A program made the translations under genes and the position numbers. A DNA stretch of 64,000 nt, from positions 1,854,255-1,918,254 of the forward strand of contig CM025856.1 of the NCBI GenBank assembly GCA_003952965.2, read 5' to 3'. The notes below the pieces were generated by a model, which was not told where the DNA came from, searched no databases, and worked only from the letters and a program-made list of their open reading frames with translations. Every line of letters starts with the position of its first letter. Within the stretch, counting starts at the first letter, position 1. The stretch comes from Morella rubra (taxonomy: Eukaryota; Streptophyta; Magnoliopsida; Fagales; Myricaceae). Of this stretch, positions 33,606-44,913 are shown in pieces.

Positions 33606-34510
33606 TGTGAAAAACCTAGTTTAGACCCTAACTTCACTTAGAGGGGAGTGAATAGGTGAAATCTAAAAAATAATGATTCAATACCAATTTTAAAACAAGT
33701 TCTAAAATTGATCAGTCTAGATATATCAATTAACCAACACAATAATCAAAGTAATAAATCAACTTGTAAAAAAATTAAACAAACGCACAAGGAGATAAGA
33801 GATTTGATGACGAAGTGGAAAACCTTTGAAAAACTATTCAAAGGAAAAATCACTTCGGATTAGCAGCCACCCAAAATCTACTAAGAAGAAATCCTTACAA
33901 TAGAGATTCAGACATGAGCAACCCCAATTGCTTGACTCTGACAATCTTGATGTAATAATCTAAGCACCCTTTGCTCATACCTGCTCCAAGCGGCATTCAC
34001 CTCAACCCTTGAAGTTCTTCTTGAGGATCTCAATGAACACTCTTGTTCTTTAGCACGCCTTCAACAACATGAAGGAAACAAAGCAATATGATAGAAGAAT
34101 AGAGAAAAACTCATCAATCTTGAAGCACAAATCTTCTAGGGTTTTTCTCTCAAGGAAGGAGGCACAAATACTCTCAAAGGAAGCCTTAATTGGGTTATGG
34201 ACGGCCTCACTCGAAACCTTGTAAGGTTTCCCAAAGTTTCATAAGGAAAGTTAAAAATTTAGTAATTTTTGAAATTCACTGGAAGTTGCTCGAGCGCTCG
34301 TCGAATGTTATGTTTATGTCTGAAATTATAACTGGGCGCTCGAGCGCTTGTTGAACATGATGACTCTATATGAATTTTTCTAAGGGCACTTGAGCGTGGG
34401 TCGAACGTGAGAAGACTTTGGACAAACCATCAACTGCAACTCTTGAACAAATATGGGGACCAAAATTACAACTCAATCACGACATATTTTGACACGAAAT
34501 GATGCCAACA
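33606..34510 (-). mobile_element. solo LTR-like unit, SIRE type, minus orientation
   Basis: Read on the minus strand it starts TGTTGGCATCATTTCG at 34510 and near its end has the ATTCACTCCCCTCTAAG block of SIRE-like LTRs. Internal CTCGAGCGCTCG motifs resemble the GGTCGACCGG motifs in the 29821 unit. No target duplication was found, so the exact edges are approximate. Confidence 0.55.
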
Positions 34511-35959
34511 CAAAAATACTCTAAGAGAATGAGAGCAAACTCCATGTCATGGCAATCAGCTGTGTTGTTGGAGGACCTAAAATGTATTGAAAGATACAAT
34601 AAAGAGAAGCATCTTCTGACAGCGGCTTTAGCCGCTTCAAATTCTCTGTTATATGTATTGATGGTGATATGCTATGAGTTCTGTGAGTTCATATTGATGG
34701 TGATATGCTATGAGTTCTGTGAGTTCATATGGACCTGGTTGTCCAATTCCTATTTTCACCTGTCCTTGTTCAGTTTTCTTTAGTTTGCAAAAAGTGTTTC
34801 TGTTTTTGGTAAGGCTTTCCCCTGCCCTGATTCCTTTAAACAAAGATGCATTGCTTAAAGACATCAGAATTAGACCATCAAAAGCAATCCCCGAGGCATA
34901 ACTTTCTTCCTCGAACTTATTCACTTTTTGTATTCTTTACGCTGTTTTTTTTCCCCAAAAAACAAAATCTTCCTTATGGCTTTTATTTATTTATTTATTT
35001 TTCAAAATGCCTCAAAACATATGCTTCGGATTGGTAGGAGAAGAATCACATTATCAATTCCACATCTTCGTATTCCACTTTTGCCTTTGGGGGTTGTGGG
35101 TGGGTGGAAGAAAGAATAAATGAGAGGTTCTTGCTTAATTTAAAGAAGAAAACAAAAAGAATGCCATGATCTGACATCTGACATTGAGGACTCTAAAATG
35201 TATTTCCAAGGAATCTCATTGAAAGTGGAAATCAGACACAGAAAGGAATCCCAATATTTTAAAGGCTTAATCAAAACAAATTTGAGCAGCGTGGGATGGT
35301 CCTCGCCAACCAAGCCCGTCTTCAAAGGATGCCCTTACCTTGAAGGTTCTCCAATGGACAAATTGCTAGGAAAGATCTCCATTAATCAAGGCTGGAATAT
35401 GCTAATCCTAATTTGCCATGATCTTCCAATTTTTAAATTGATTTTTAAGAATAAAATTAAAGTAAATGGTTGGCTGTACACACGCCTAGAAAAGATGCCC
35501 AAAACGCATAAAGTTCTCTTCCTTTATTGGGTTAGAGATTGGTTTTCTTATTGCTTGGTAGCTGGATAAGTAGGAATTGGAACATAAAAAAAAAAAAAAA
35601 AAAAAATAGGGACCGGACTCCTCTGCAATAGGGTACAACGGAAAAGTGGCAATGCCCTTTTCAAATCTACAACAATGTTGCCTTCCGAGTTTGACTTGTC
35701 CTTTGTCTGCATACTCTGCGCACGAGGAATTATTCTTTCGTTACCGGCCCTTCATGTGAAATTGATGTGGTGTTCAAATGAAATTGACGTGGTGTTCAGC
35801 GGCATAAATTTTGAGGTATTAAAAATTTTAAAATATTGATAAAAAAATAAAAAAAATGATTGAAATTAATTTTTTTTATTTATTTAGAATAAAAAATAAT
35901 TATTTAATTAAAAGAGAAAAAATTTTAAAAAATTATTTTATTGAGATAAAAATTTTGAA
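34511..35959. other. intergenic, no gene recognised; 36-bp tandem duplication
   Basis: At 34656-34691 and 34692-34727 a 36-base unit (TATTGATGGTGATATGCTAT start) is perfectly duplicated in frame inside a short open frame. I cannot link the frame (SMSWQSAVLLEDLKCIERYN) to a family. 35590-35610 is an A-run, and a 24-base unit GAAATTGAYGTGGTGTTCA repeats twice near 35759-35801. Confidence 0.4.
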
Positions 35960-37230
35960 ATGTAAATCTTCACACGTTGAAAAATTAAAAAACCAAATGA
36001 AAAATGCCGCTAACTGGGAACAGAGCTCCCAGCAACGCTTTTAGGTTTGTTTTCAACTTTTATTATATATATATTTTTTATTTTTATTTTTTTGTATTTT
36101 TATTTTTTGTTAGTTCCTATTGTCCCACACTTTAGCTTGTTCGTCAAGCTTTCACACTTTGGCGTCAGAGCGTGAGATAACCATCACTCAAGTCCCTCTG
36201 CTTGAGGAAAAAATCGGTAAAATTCGAAAAAATGAAGAGGTGCTGAATGCTGCGAAGAAAAGGGGACGTTTACTGATCAGTACAGGACAGGACAGGGCGA
36301 AATTTCTTGAGTTGAGTTGTGAGGAATTTCAATCTTGCCTTGGATGCTTTATATAGTTTGATTTCCAAACTACTGGTGTCGTGTAATCAGTATCTGAAAT
36401 ACACCAAGCCTGTGTAGCAGACGGAGTAGTACTCCTTCCAGCTTGGTACTTTCAATATATTGGTTATGTTTAAATTGTTTTCAATACGTTTTTTAAAATT
36501 TTTTAAAATTATTTTTTTATTAATTTTAATATCTTTTCATTAATTTTAATAATTTTTTTTATAAATTTTAATAAATTTTAACATATTTTTATCGATCTAA
36601 AAAAAATTATATTTAAAAAAAATTAAAACACAGAAGACTATTTTGAGATCTAAACATAACATAACCGTTAAGAACTGACTTAGAAAATCCAATAGCCATA
36701 ATATTCTTCACCACCTGAGAATGCTTTAATCTTTCAATAGATTCAAAGGGTCTTCACAGCTTCTAAGAAACCCAATAGTTTTCCTTATCCTGCTCTGCAC
36801 CGCCTGAGCTAGAAGCAAATAAAATAGAAGCTGGGCATGCAAGAGCGACCTTAATTAAGTAAATCCGCACTTGTTTCTCTGTTTTCTATAATTCTTTTGC
36901 ATTCTTCTTCAGTGGGAGATGTTTTAAGAATTTGCTCGATCGCGTGGGACGAGGCGGGTTAGGGACTCGGCAGCGGGCTCTACTTCAGAGAGGGGCGCTT
37001 GGGTCCTGACCGTGGTGTCCTGAAGTACGGCAGCAGCGGCTACTGAAGGGCAGCGGTGTTGCCGGTGTAGCTTTAGTTGGCGCAAGCCGATGCGGCGTAG
37101 GATAGACATGAGATGAAGGAGAGGACGGACGAAAACGTAATAAAAGTGGCGTTAGTGAGCTCCGTTTTCCCGTTAGCGGCACTTTTCATTTGATTTGTAA
37201 TTTTTCAACGTGTCAGATTTATGACTTTCA
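35960..37230. mobile_element. inverted-repeat DNA element, possibly MULE-like, with foreign-looking interior
   Basis: About 80 bases at 35965-36042 and 37141-37225 are reverse complements (shared CACGTTGAAAAATTA, AAATGAAAA and TGCCGCTAAC). Long terminal inverted repeats around about 1.1 kb of unrelated, partly GC-rich DNA fit a Mutator-like element that picked up host sequence. No transposase is present and no 9-bp duplication could be fixed, so the class is uncertain. Confidence 0.5.
36924..37109 (-). other. GC-rich open frame resembling a mitochondrial presequence
   Basis: A 61-codon minus-strand frame starts MSILRRIGLRQLKLHRQHR, rich in Arg and Leu and free of acids for its first 30 residues, like a mitochondrial targeting peptide, followed by a VAAAAVLQ stretch. 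The surrounding 36920-37130 is much richer in GC than its flanks. It may be a captured first exon. The host gene is not recognised and chance cannot be excluded. Confidence 0.25.
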
Positions 37231-37880
37231 ATTTCAAAGAAGGGCTGATAACGAAAGAATTGCTGCTCGTGCAATACCTGGATATCGCAGAGGAGTCCGA
37301 TCCTGTCTTAAAATGCTGCCTATAATATTAATATGTACTAGTCTCTTCAGTACTACTTGCGAACACGAAATAATAATGATATGGTTCGGATCAGAAGGAA
37401 GGCTAGGCTAGGCTGAAGCCTACTGTAAAAGTCTAGCAAGTTGTCAATAGCTGCAGATACCTCTCTTTGGATTCGTGCCGTGGGAATGGGTGGAAAAGAA
37501 GTCCTCTTCACTCTTTGTTTTTTTTATAAGAATTATTGTCGCCTTGTATAGACATTATTGTCGTAATAACGATGGCAAACTGATTGAGGTGATGTTGTGT
37601 CGGAAAAAAAAATTTAAAACTCGTAAAAAAAATATGAGTGGCATGGATACTTAAAAGCTTGTTCGGTTTTTAGATTTTTTTGAATCCTTAAAATATACGT
37701 TATCTGAGAACATCTACAACACGTATATTAATAAAATTAACAACACTTTAAAATTTTTAAAACACAAAAAAATTATCAGAATACTAACTAACCGAACATC
37801 TTTTTAGCTATATTGAAGTTTTAGTGCAACTTTAAAAAAATTAGTAATTTTTTAAAGGATTAATTATAATTTTTTCTTAA
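37231..37880. other. intergenic, no gene recognised
   Basis: AT-rich, with no exon chain or transposon ends visible. Confidence 0.4.
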
Positions 37881-38355
37881 AATTAGAATCTAATTTTTAA
37901 ATATCTTCATGAACTTTAATTTATTGTAACTCATCCCCATAAACTATACTTCTCATTGCGATTTTATTTCTCAACTGACTGGAGCCATTATGCGAACAAT
38001 TTCTATCCCGCGTAAAAGACACGCGACCATCTTCTAACGTGAAAAAATAATTTTACCCTCATTTGAGTCCTACCTAGCCTTCTACAATTCTTCAAGAAAT
38101 TTGTAAAGCCAAAAATAATATGTAGTTACTTACTTTTTTTTTTTTTAAAAAGATGACTCATTTAGAATCGACCTGATCAAATTTATTTTTTTAAGTAAGG
38201 ATCAGAAGGTCATGTGTCATTTATGTGAGACAGAAACCGTTCGATATAACTATTTCAATAGGTTGGGGATGAAATTGTAACGAGGAGTATAATTTATTGA
38301 GATAAGTTGCAACGAGTTAAATTTTGTGAGAATATTTGAAAATTAGGTATTGTGA
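37880..38355. repeat. MITE-like element with about 90-bp inverted repeats
   Basis: 37885-37976 pairs with the reverse complement of 38261-38352 at roughly 70-75 percent by eye (blocks CTAATTTT, AAATAT, CAACTYATC, ATACTYCTC). The roughly 280-base middle is non-coding. The element ends right before the core promoter of the next A-type relic. Confidence 0.55.
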
Positions 38356-38499
38356 GAGACTACTACTTGTGACAGTATAACGTCCATGATGCTTATTTAT
38401 ACACAGAGAAGAGACCTTTAGTTTTGTGCTCACAACAGCTTGTTTGCTTTCCCAGAAAATATTTCGGAGAGGAGAGAACTGAGAAGAGCGTGTGAGAAT

Positions 38500-39548
38500 A
38501 TGACAGGACACGTGATCCAAGTTTGCAGTTTTGACCAATGGAACCAGTTCATCCAGAGGCCCTGCCCCTGCGTTTGCCCCAAACTGGTTTCTCAAATTCT
38601 CTATTACCAATCTTTCTTCTTGCTTTATTTATATGATCCCCGATTTGGTTTGTGGGCGTTTTGGATTCTGAATACTGAGCCAAACTTTATTCTTAATTGT
38701 CTGAGCTGTTTAGATATTCCTGATCATGAACCTGCAGGAATGATATTTCTGTATAAACAGAGGCTTAAAAATGGAAAATTTAAAGAAAATGTTTACAGTC
38801 TCGAGATTTTATAATAATAATAATCCAATTAAACGGAAAGAAGATTACAATATTATTCCAATTCCTTTATTTTTCTGAAAGACAAAATTACAAAATAACT
38901 AATATTTGACTACTTGATGCAGGTAGTGGCTGATTTCTTCGATCCATGTTGTCCCAAGCTGCTCCATGGAAATTTCTGAAAACACTAACTAATATTTGAC
39001 TAATTGAAAGCAGGTAGTGGCTGATTTCTTCTCCATGTTGTCCCCCAATGCTCCATGGAACCGATCGTAGATGGCTTGACTAATATTTGACTACTTGATG
39101 CAGGTAGTGGCTGATTTCTTCGATCCATGTTGTCCCCCAAGCTGCTCCATGGAACCGATCGTGGCAAACATGGCTTGAATGTCACGCTTAGAGTGGTGAA
39201 TTCGCTGATGGTAATTAATATATATATATAACTAAAAAATATTGCTGAAAAATTTCAGAATAATTTGTCCAGGCGATCGCAATGATTAATTTTGTTAAGA
39301 TATTATATTTATCGTAATTAGTTTCTTGTTTGCAGTCAGTTGTTGACGCCAATTGTGTGCAACAAACGCCGACTTTCTTGTTCCTGAAAGGTGGCACGAG
39401 GGTGGACATTGTTGTAGGCGCCAATCCGTCGCAATTACAGCAGACCTTGGGAAGGCACTTGGTCTGCAGAATTCACGGGACAACGCCAGACCGTTGCCCA
39501 ATACGACGGTCGGACCGTTGCCCCATACACCGTGGCAGGAGACGTTGA
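38500..39548 (+). pseudogene. A-type thioredoxin-like pseudogene with triplicated exon-2 fragment
   Basis: Exon 1 (38500-38586, MTGHVIQVCSFDQWNQFIQR, then PCPCVCPKL) and exon 3 (39336-39548, VVDANCVQQTPTFLFLKGG to RCPIHRGRRR) are intact in frame. Between them, the start of exon 2 (VVADFFD, then C-C-P-P-S-C) occurs three times in tandem, near 38923, 39014 and 39103, each with its own intron-like TTTGACTA lead. None runs cleanly: the last copy lacks about 13 bases after NMA and hits a stop. The site C-P-P-S-C shows that the C-x-x-S-C motif is a family trait. Exon 3 has CPI repeats in the tail like the intact copies. A core promoter (CTTATTTATACAC) and a polyadenylation signal (39869) remain. 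Translation from this copy would be truncated, so I call it a pseudogene. Confidence 0.75.
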
Positions 39549-39689
39549 AAACAAAACTCTTATCGATTCTCGACTTAGCCAGGCGTAGCGTGTTTGAGGT
39601 CGTACTAGTGTGTGTGGAGTTCTATGTTCCTCGTTGTGTTGCATTATTTAAACATTAGTACTGTTGCTTGCTTAAATAAGGATAACTCT

Positions 39690-39874
39690 TGATTGGTTAT
39701 CAAAGGTTAGTACGAGGATAGGCTTGTTATCCTCGTACTTGTTATCTTTCGTCTCACTTCGTTGAGTTAAGGTTAGTACGAGAATAGGCTTGTTATCCTC
39801 GTACTTGTTATCTTTCGTTTCACTTCGTTGAGTTCCTTCGGTGAAGCCTGGCTAGCTGTAATTTGATGAATAAA
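39690..39874 (+). promoter_or_regulatory. duplicated 3' hairpin and polyadenylation signal
   Basis: AGTACGAGGATA, a GGCTTGT loop and TATCCTCGTACT form a perfect 12-base stem near 39708-39740. A second, slightly altered copy follows about 68 bases on (near 39775-39810). AATAAA lies at 39869-39874. Confidence 0.55.
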
Positions 39875-40916
39875 GTTTGAAGGTTTATATAATATATTAT
39901 TTAAATTAAAGACAGCGGCTTTAGCGTGATTTCCCATTCAATGCCACTTTTCCAAATATTTTTTAATTTTAGTATTATCCATTTTTTGTGGCACATTTCT
40001 TCACATGGCTCTCTTCTAGAGGGATAATTATTATTATTATTTTTTGGGTTGCAGAATCAGTTGGGCCTAATTTATATATGAATGATTCTAGTCTTTTTCT
40101 TTTCTTCCAAGCAACAGAGATGGAAGAGGTGAACAGTACAATCTATTCTCTTCGAGCTTTATTAAAGAGTTTTTACCGGTGGTAGAATGTTCACATTGAA
40201 CTATAGTTATCACTTATAAGAAGGAGGACAATTAACACAGCCCAATAATAGTCCAATTGGTTTTAGAGGCGAGAGGGTTGTATCCGTAGATCTCTAACTC
40301 CCACACTTGATCTTTTGTACTCTTTTTCATACTTCCACATCAAGTGGTTAATGATTAGAAATACAAATTAACTTCCATTATCTATTGCTAACTTATTGTT
40401 GGCTAAGATAAGAAGATCAGGATATTTTTCAAATTGCTGTTTAAATTGGATGATCCTTAAAGAGAGAAAGATATAATATGCAAGTTCTACAATATTCAAC
40501 AAATGTAAATTTTCTAGTCTAATAAGTCTTACTGCATTCGATGTATTCTGTATCAATCTCTTTTCCAAATTGAATGATAGAACAAATCGAAGAACATTTG
40601 GATCTAAAAACCAGTTTAATCAAAATTTTCATAGTATCTAACAAGAATCTCTAACTTAATTTTTTTTTTCTTGTCTAGGGAGCATGATCCGGTCCCTGGG
40701 ATCTATTAATCCACGTGACGTGGAACAGCTGACAGTAGCATTCCTAGTACATATCTATTTTATTCCTGTGAACGCGCTACCACCTACCATTACGCGTACC
40801 AATCAAACGATTCCTCTTCCCGATCCAAAGTTTGGGTAGGTGAATACGACAAGTCGTGCCAGAGGCTTCTACTAGGGGAGGTAGTATTACTGCTCTAATA
40901 ACCTTGCTGCATGCTT

Positions 40917-40924
40917 ATTTATAC
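40917..40924 (+). promoter_or_regulatory. core promoter of A-type gene 2
   Basis: TATTTATA in the CATGCTTATTTATACAC context, about 100 bases before the start codon, identical to gene 1. Confidence 0.5.
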
Positions 40925-41022
40925 ACCCGAAGAGCCGTTTCGTTTTGTACGTGTCACAGGCCGCTCACAGCTTGTTTTTTTTCTGAGAAATTATTTGGAG
41001 AAGAGAGAAGACTGAGTGAGAA

Positions 41023-41769
41023 ATGGGAGGGCAAGTGATCCAGGTGCACAGTTATCAACAATGGAACCAGTACATGCAGCAGTCCTGTTCCTGCGTTTGC
41101 ACCCCACCGGTTTGATCTCACATTTTCCATTACCAATCTTTCTGCTAATTGCTTTATTCATATCGCGGATTAATTGATTTTTGTTATGGTTTTAACTGAG
41201 TGGGCTTGTGGGTATATTTTTTGATTCAAGTGAATATTGAGCCTCGTGTTGTTCGTTGATTTTCTTTTGTGAATTTTATTTATTTTTCATTCTTAGCGAT
41301 CGAGAGTACTGATTGATCAAACTCTCTATATATACTTGATATTGCAGGTAATTGTTTTCTTCGCCGATCGATGCTGTGCTGCGAGCTGCACCATGGAACA
41401 GACTTTTGCAAACCTGGCTAGCACCTATTCAACTCTCACGTTTCTAAGAGTGGAATTGCAGGAGCAGATGGTAATATAACTACTTTCTTAGAGATGTTGC
41501 ATGCCGAGAAGATTATATATATGTCTTTCTCAAAATTGCGAATTTCTTGTCTGCAGGGGATTGTTAACGCCAATGGTCTGAATCAAACGCCTACTTTCTT
41601 GTTCTTCAAAGGCGGCAAGAGGGTGGACACAGTAATAGGTGCCATTCCAGCGCAATTGCAGCAGGCCGTACAAAGGCACTCGGTTTGCCAAATTCATCAG
41701 ACACCGCATCTCTCTTGCCCTATAAGGGCGGTTCCTACTTGCCCCATTCACAGGGGCAGGGCATTTTAA
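41023..41769 (+). CDS. A-type thioredoxin-like protein with C-x-x-S-C site, copy 2
   Basis: Exons 41023-41109, 41348-41470 and 41557-41769 encode 140 aa with the same borders and phases as copy 1. It differs from copy 1 at only a few residues: C77 is Gly (NANGLNQ), T107 is Ala, I122 is Leu and the last residue is Phe. The C38-C39-A-A-S42-C43 site, cis-proline P82 and the Cys/His-rich tail are unchanged. Loss of C77 while the other nine cysteines stay suggests C77 is not needed for the conserved chemistry. The frame is open and the promoter core and 3' hairpin are kept, so it is probably expressed if copy 1 is. The same disulfide-isomerase-like role is inferred. It could be an allele of copy 1 wrongly placed in the assembly. 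Confidence 0.72.
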
Positions 41770-42109
41770 GATAACTCTTCCCGACTCTCGATTTAGCCAA
41801 CCAGCCAGGCATTTTGTTTGTTTGTTTTTTTTTTTTTTGCGTATTTCGTATTGTCTGGGAATGTTCTACCAGATCTTGTATTGTGTTGCGTTATTCAGAG
41901 CTGCATCCACTAGCTGGATGGAAGGCATCGTAAATTCGTACTAGAAGTCCATGCAGAGTAAAGGAGGGGTGGTTCACATGCATGTTGCCGCAGGGACAAG
42001 TCGTACTTGGAGTACTCTTCGGTCATGTTCCAACTACATATAAGGAAACCAGTCAGCGGGTGACGCAGGTTAATTTTGTTGTTTTGAGTTTCAGTATAAC
42101 AAGGATAAC

Positions 42110-42206
42110 TCTTGGTTGGTTATTGAAGGCTACGAGGATAGGCTTGTTATCCTCTTGCTTGTTATCTTTCGTTTCATGATTTGGTTAAGCTTCTGTAATA
42201 AATAAA
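42110..42206 (+). promoter_or_regulatory. 3' hairpin and polyadenylation signal of A-type gene 2
   Basis: GAGGATA / TATCCTC stem near 42134-42155 and AATAAA at 42201-42206, the same layout as after gene 1. Confidence 0.5.
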
Positions 42207-42373
42207 GCCTGGCAGCTGTATCATTCAATTCAATAACATTTTGCAATTCATTACTTGGTGCGTGGATGTTTCTTCTAAAATTAAAGTAAAACGGCATGGC
42301 ATTATATATGCCCGGGTTCAGTAAATGCAGCAGAGACTAATCCCGCAGGCTGCACTAGTTTAAGAGGCCCATA

Positions 42374-42374
<1 letters not shown>

Positions 42375-42407
<33 letters not shown>
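42375..42407. repeat. CA microsatellite
   Basis: About 16 AC units in a row. It is absent from the paralogous position in block 1, so it expanded after duplication. Confidence 0.9.
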
Positions 42408-42408
<1 letters not shown>

Positions 42409-42469
42409 AGTAGCCTTTGATAACCAAGAATAGTGCTCATAATTATTCATTTGAAAATAAACAACAAAA

Positions 42470-42885
42470 CCTGAATATTCATCCATTACAAGGGGTTTGA
42501 TACATTGCACCCTAAAATATCCATTTTGACACATTGACCCTCCAATTAGTACTACATATATTATACACTTTTCTACCGTCATCAAAATTTTCTATCAAAT
42601 TATATTAAAATTGAAAATTTTAAACCTCAAGTGACAATAATACCCGAATGACTCAAGGAATTGACAAAAATACCATCAATTCCATACAAACTTATGCGGA
42701 GTGGGTCAGGATATATATAATCGTTATTTTAAGTCTAGTATGATCAATACATTTGACGAAAAGTGCAAAATATATACGATTTATAGTTGGAGAGAACAAA
42801 TGTGTCAGAGTGAGTAGTTTAAGATCCAATGTGTCAAACTCTATATAATTGATGGGTTAAAAGATATTTTATCTATTGAAACATA
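42470..42885. repeat. inverted-repeat (MITE-like) element, block-2 copy
   Basis: Paralogue of 11200-11605, with the same GGGGTTTGATACATTG left end and GTGTCAAACTCTATATAA right end. It was present before the block duplicated. Confidence 0.55.
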
Positions 42886-43001
42886 GAATTGAAAAATGAT
42901 TGAAACAACTCTATTTTAAGAAAGAAATAGATAAAAAAAAATATATAAACCACCTAAACGAAAACAATGCAAAGAATTCTTAAAGAAAAATAAAACTATA
43001 T

Positions 43002-43247
43002 GGTGTTTGTTTGTAAAATTTTGGAGTGGTTAAAATTTTAGTTTGTTAGAGTTGTTGAAAAAAGTAAAGAGAGAGATGATAATTTTTTTATATTTTTGTG
43101 CGTTGGAGTTGTTGAAAAAAATAAAGAAAGAGATGATAATTTTTTATATTTTGGTATGTTGGAGTTGGTGAGAAAGTAAAGAGATTTTTATGTGATTATT
43201 TTATTATAGCTAAAATTTTAGAATGCCTAAAATTTTACAAACAAAAA
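43002..43247. mobile_element. small DNA transposon with TTTGTTTGTAAAATTTT ends
   Basis: The left end GGTGTTTGTTTGTAAAATTTT is matched in reverse by AAAATTTTACAAACAAAAATA at the right. The middle holds three imperfect copies of a 55-60 base unit (GTTGGAGTTGTTGAAAAAA). It is absent from block 1, so it inserted after duplication. Confidence 0.6.
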
Positions 43248-43944
43248 TATCAATATAAGAACAACAAAACGCCATAAATAAAATAAAAAACGGAATTAAA
43301 AGAGAGAGAGAGAGAGACACAGAGAGAGACAGAGATAAAGAGAGGTGATTCTTCACATAGGAAGGGTTGGTGGCGGGCACCTTCCAGGGCCTCCACCCAC
43401 CAGCAAGAGGTCCACTCGCTTAGGTGGGGGGAGGGAATGCCCAACCTCTTTGCCAAGCACGAGTTGCAAGTGGTGATGCAACTCGGGACTAAGAGTATCA
43501 TAAAGGTCGACAATATTGCTTGGAAATAGGGAGCAGAGTTGAAGGAACCGCGTAAGACCCGGACCCATCTCTCATCCCACGCCCATTGGAATTTCCAAAT
43601 CCATTATCAATATTGTCATTCTATCAATTTAATTTCTCATCATATCTAACAAGAATATTGAATCCCTTTCTGTTTTTTTAATTTTAGCATTATCCAATTT
43701 TTGGTCCAACAACTAAGGCTAGCGCTAATATTCCATTATAGCAAACATGCTACCACCCACTACTATTGTTTTTAAATCCCTCAAGTCTAGTCAATTTAAT
43801 TTAATGTCAATATATAGATGGTCTTATATATTGTTTGTGGCACATGCTCTCACATGACTCTTTAGTGGGATAATCTTTGTTTTTTTTGGAGTACTACAGG
43901 AATTGCAGCTAGTCAATGTAATCTAATGTAAGGCCAATTGGGCC

Positions 43945-44590
43945 TAATTTATATATAGATGGTCTTATTATTATGTTTTCCTAAGCAAAAGAGGCGTAGG
44001 GGGCGATAAATTTAGCCTATTATCCCTGGTCATTACCATATGAATTTTAACTTGCTGCAAATTAAGAGCCTGTTTGTTTTCAAAATTTTTGTCAAAATTT
44101 TACTAAAATTTTATTAAAATTTTACTTTTATCAAACACACTTCAAAATTTTACTTTCACTTCTATCACACATTTACCAATTCCAATACCACCTCTTTTTT
44201 AACACCAACATAAAATTTTAAAGCCAAACATGTTGTAAATCTCTGAATTGAACTACAGCTACACCAACATCTAATTTATATATAGATGGTCTTATTATTA
44301 AGTTTTCCTAAGCAAAAGAGGCGTAGGGGGCGATAAATTTAGCCTATTATCCCTGGTCATTACCATATGAATTTTCACTTGCTGCAAATTAAGAGCCTAT
44401 TTGTTTTCAAAATTTTTGTCAAAATTTTACTAAAATTTTATTAAAATTTTACTTTTATCAAACACACTTCAAAATTTTACTTTCACTTCTATCACACATT
44501 TACCAATTCCAATACCACCTCTTTTTTAATACTAACATAAAATTTTAAAGCCAAACATGCTGTAAATCTCTGAATTGAACTATAGCTACA
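43945..44590. repeat. 327-bp tandem duplication including a small transposon-like insert
   Basis: Unit 1 43945-44271 and unit 2 44272-44590 are nearly identical. Each carries a GAGCCTRTTTGTTTTCAAAA insert that is missing from the single-copy equivalent near 12310-12430, so the insert came first and the tandem duplication followed. Confidence 0.75.
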
Positions 44591-44821
44591 ACCTATAGAA
44601 AAGAGAACTATTAACATGTACGACTCTACAAAAATGCAATTGATTTTAGAAGTGGGAAGGATTTTGATCAATGAAACGTTGAACAAGGCATCAACGTTGA
44701 TGTAGTATTCTTTATTCTTTACCAAAGGTGCGACTTTTTTCTGTACATCTTTAAAGCCTACGTGCGAGATACTCCTCTACTGGTAGAAGTTTTAATAATG
44801 CTTTACTAACCCCGTTGCTCA

Positions 44822-44830
44822 TATATAAAA
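44822..44830 (+). promoter_or_regulatory. TATA box of B-type gene 2
   Basis: ATATATAAAA followed by GGAGAAGAGG lies about 90 bases before the start. The same core precedes B-type genes at 47396 and 57728. Confidence 0.55.
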
Positions 44831-44913
44831 GGAGAAGAGGCGTTTCCCTCTGGAGTGATAGCTGCTTTGCTTTTCGATCAATCTTTTGGGAAAGAAAGAT
44901 AAGTGTGTGAGAA

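Noticed and set aside
33606-34510. Possible host gene 3' region beside the Copia element
   Set aside because: The minus-strand TGTTGGC start and the CACTCCCCTCT block near the end fit a solo LTR better. No exons are visible.
35198-35569. 123-codon plus-strand open frame
   Set aside because: No motif, no family resemblance and no exon context. I left the stretch as intergenic.
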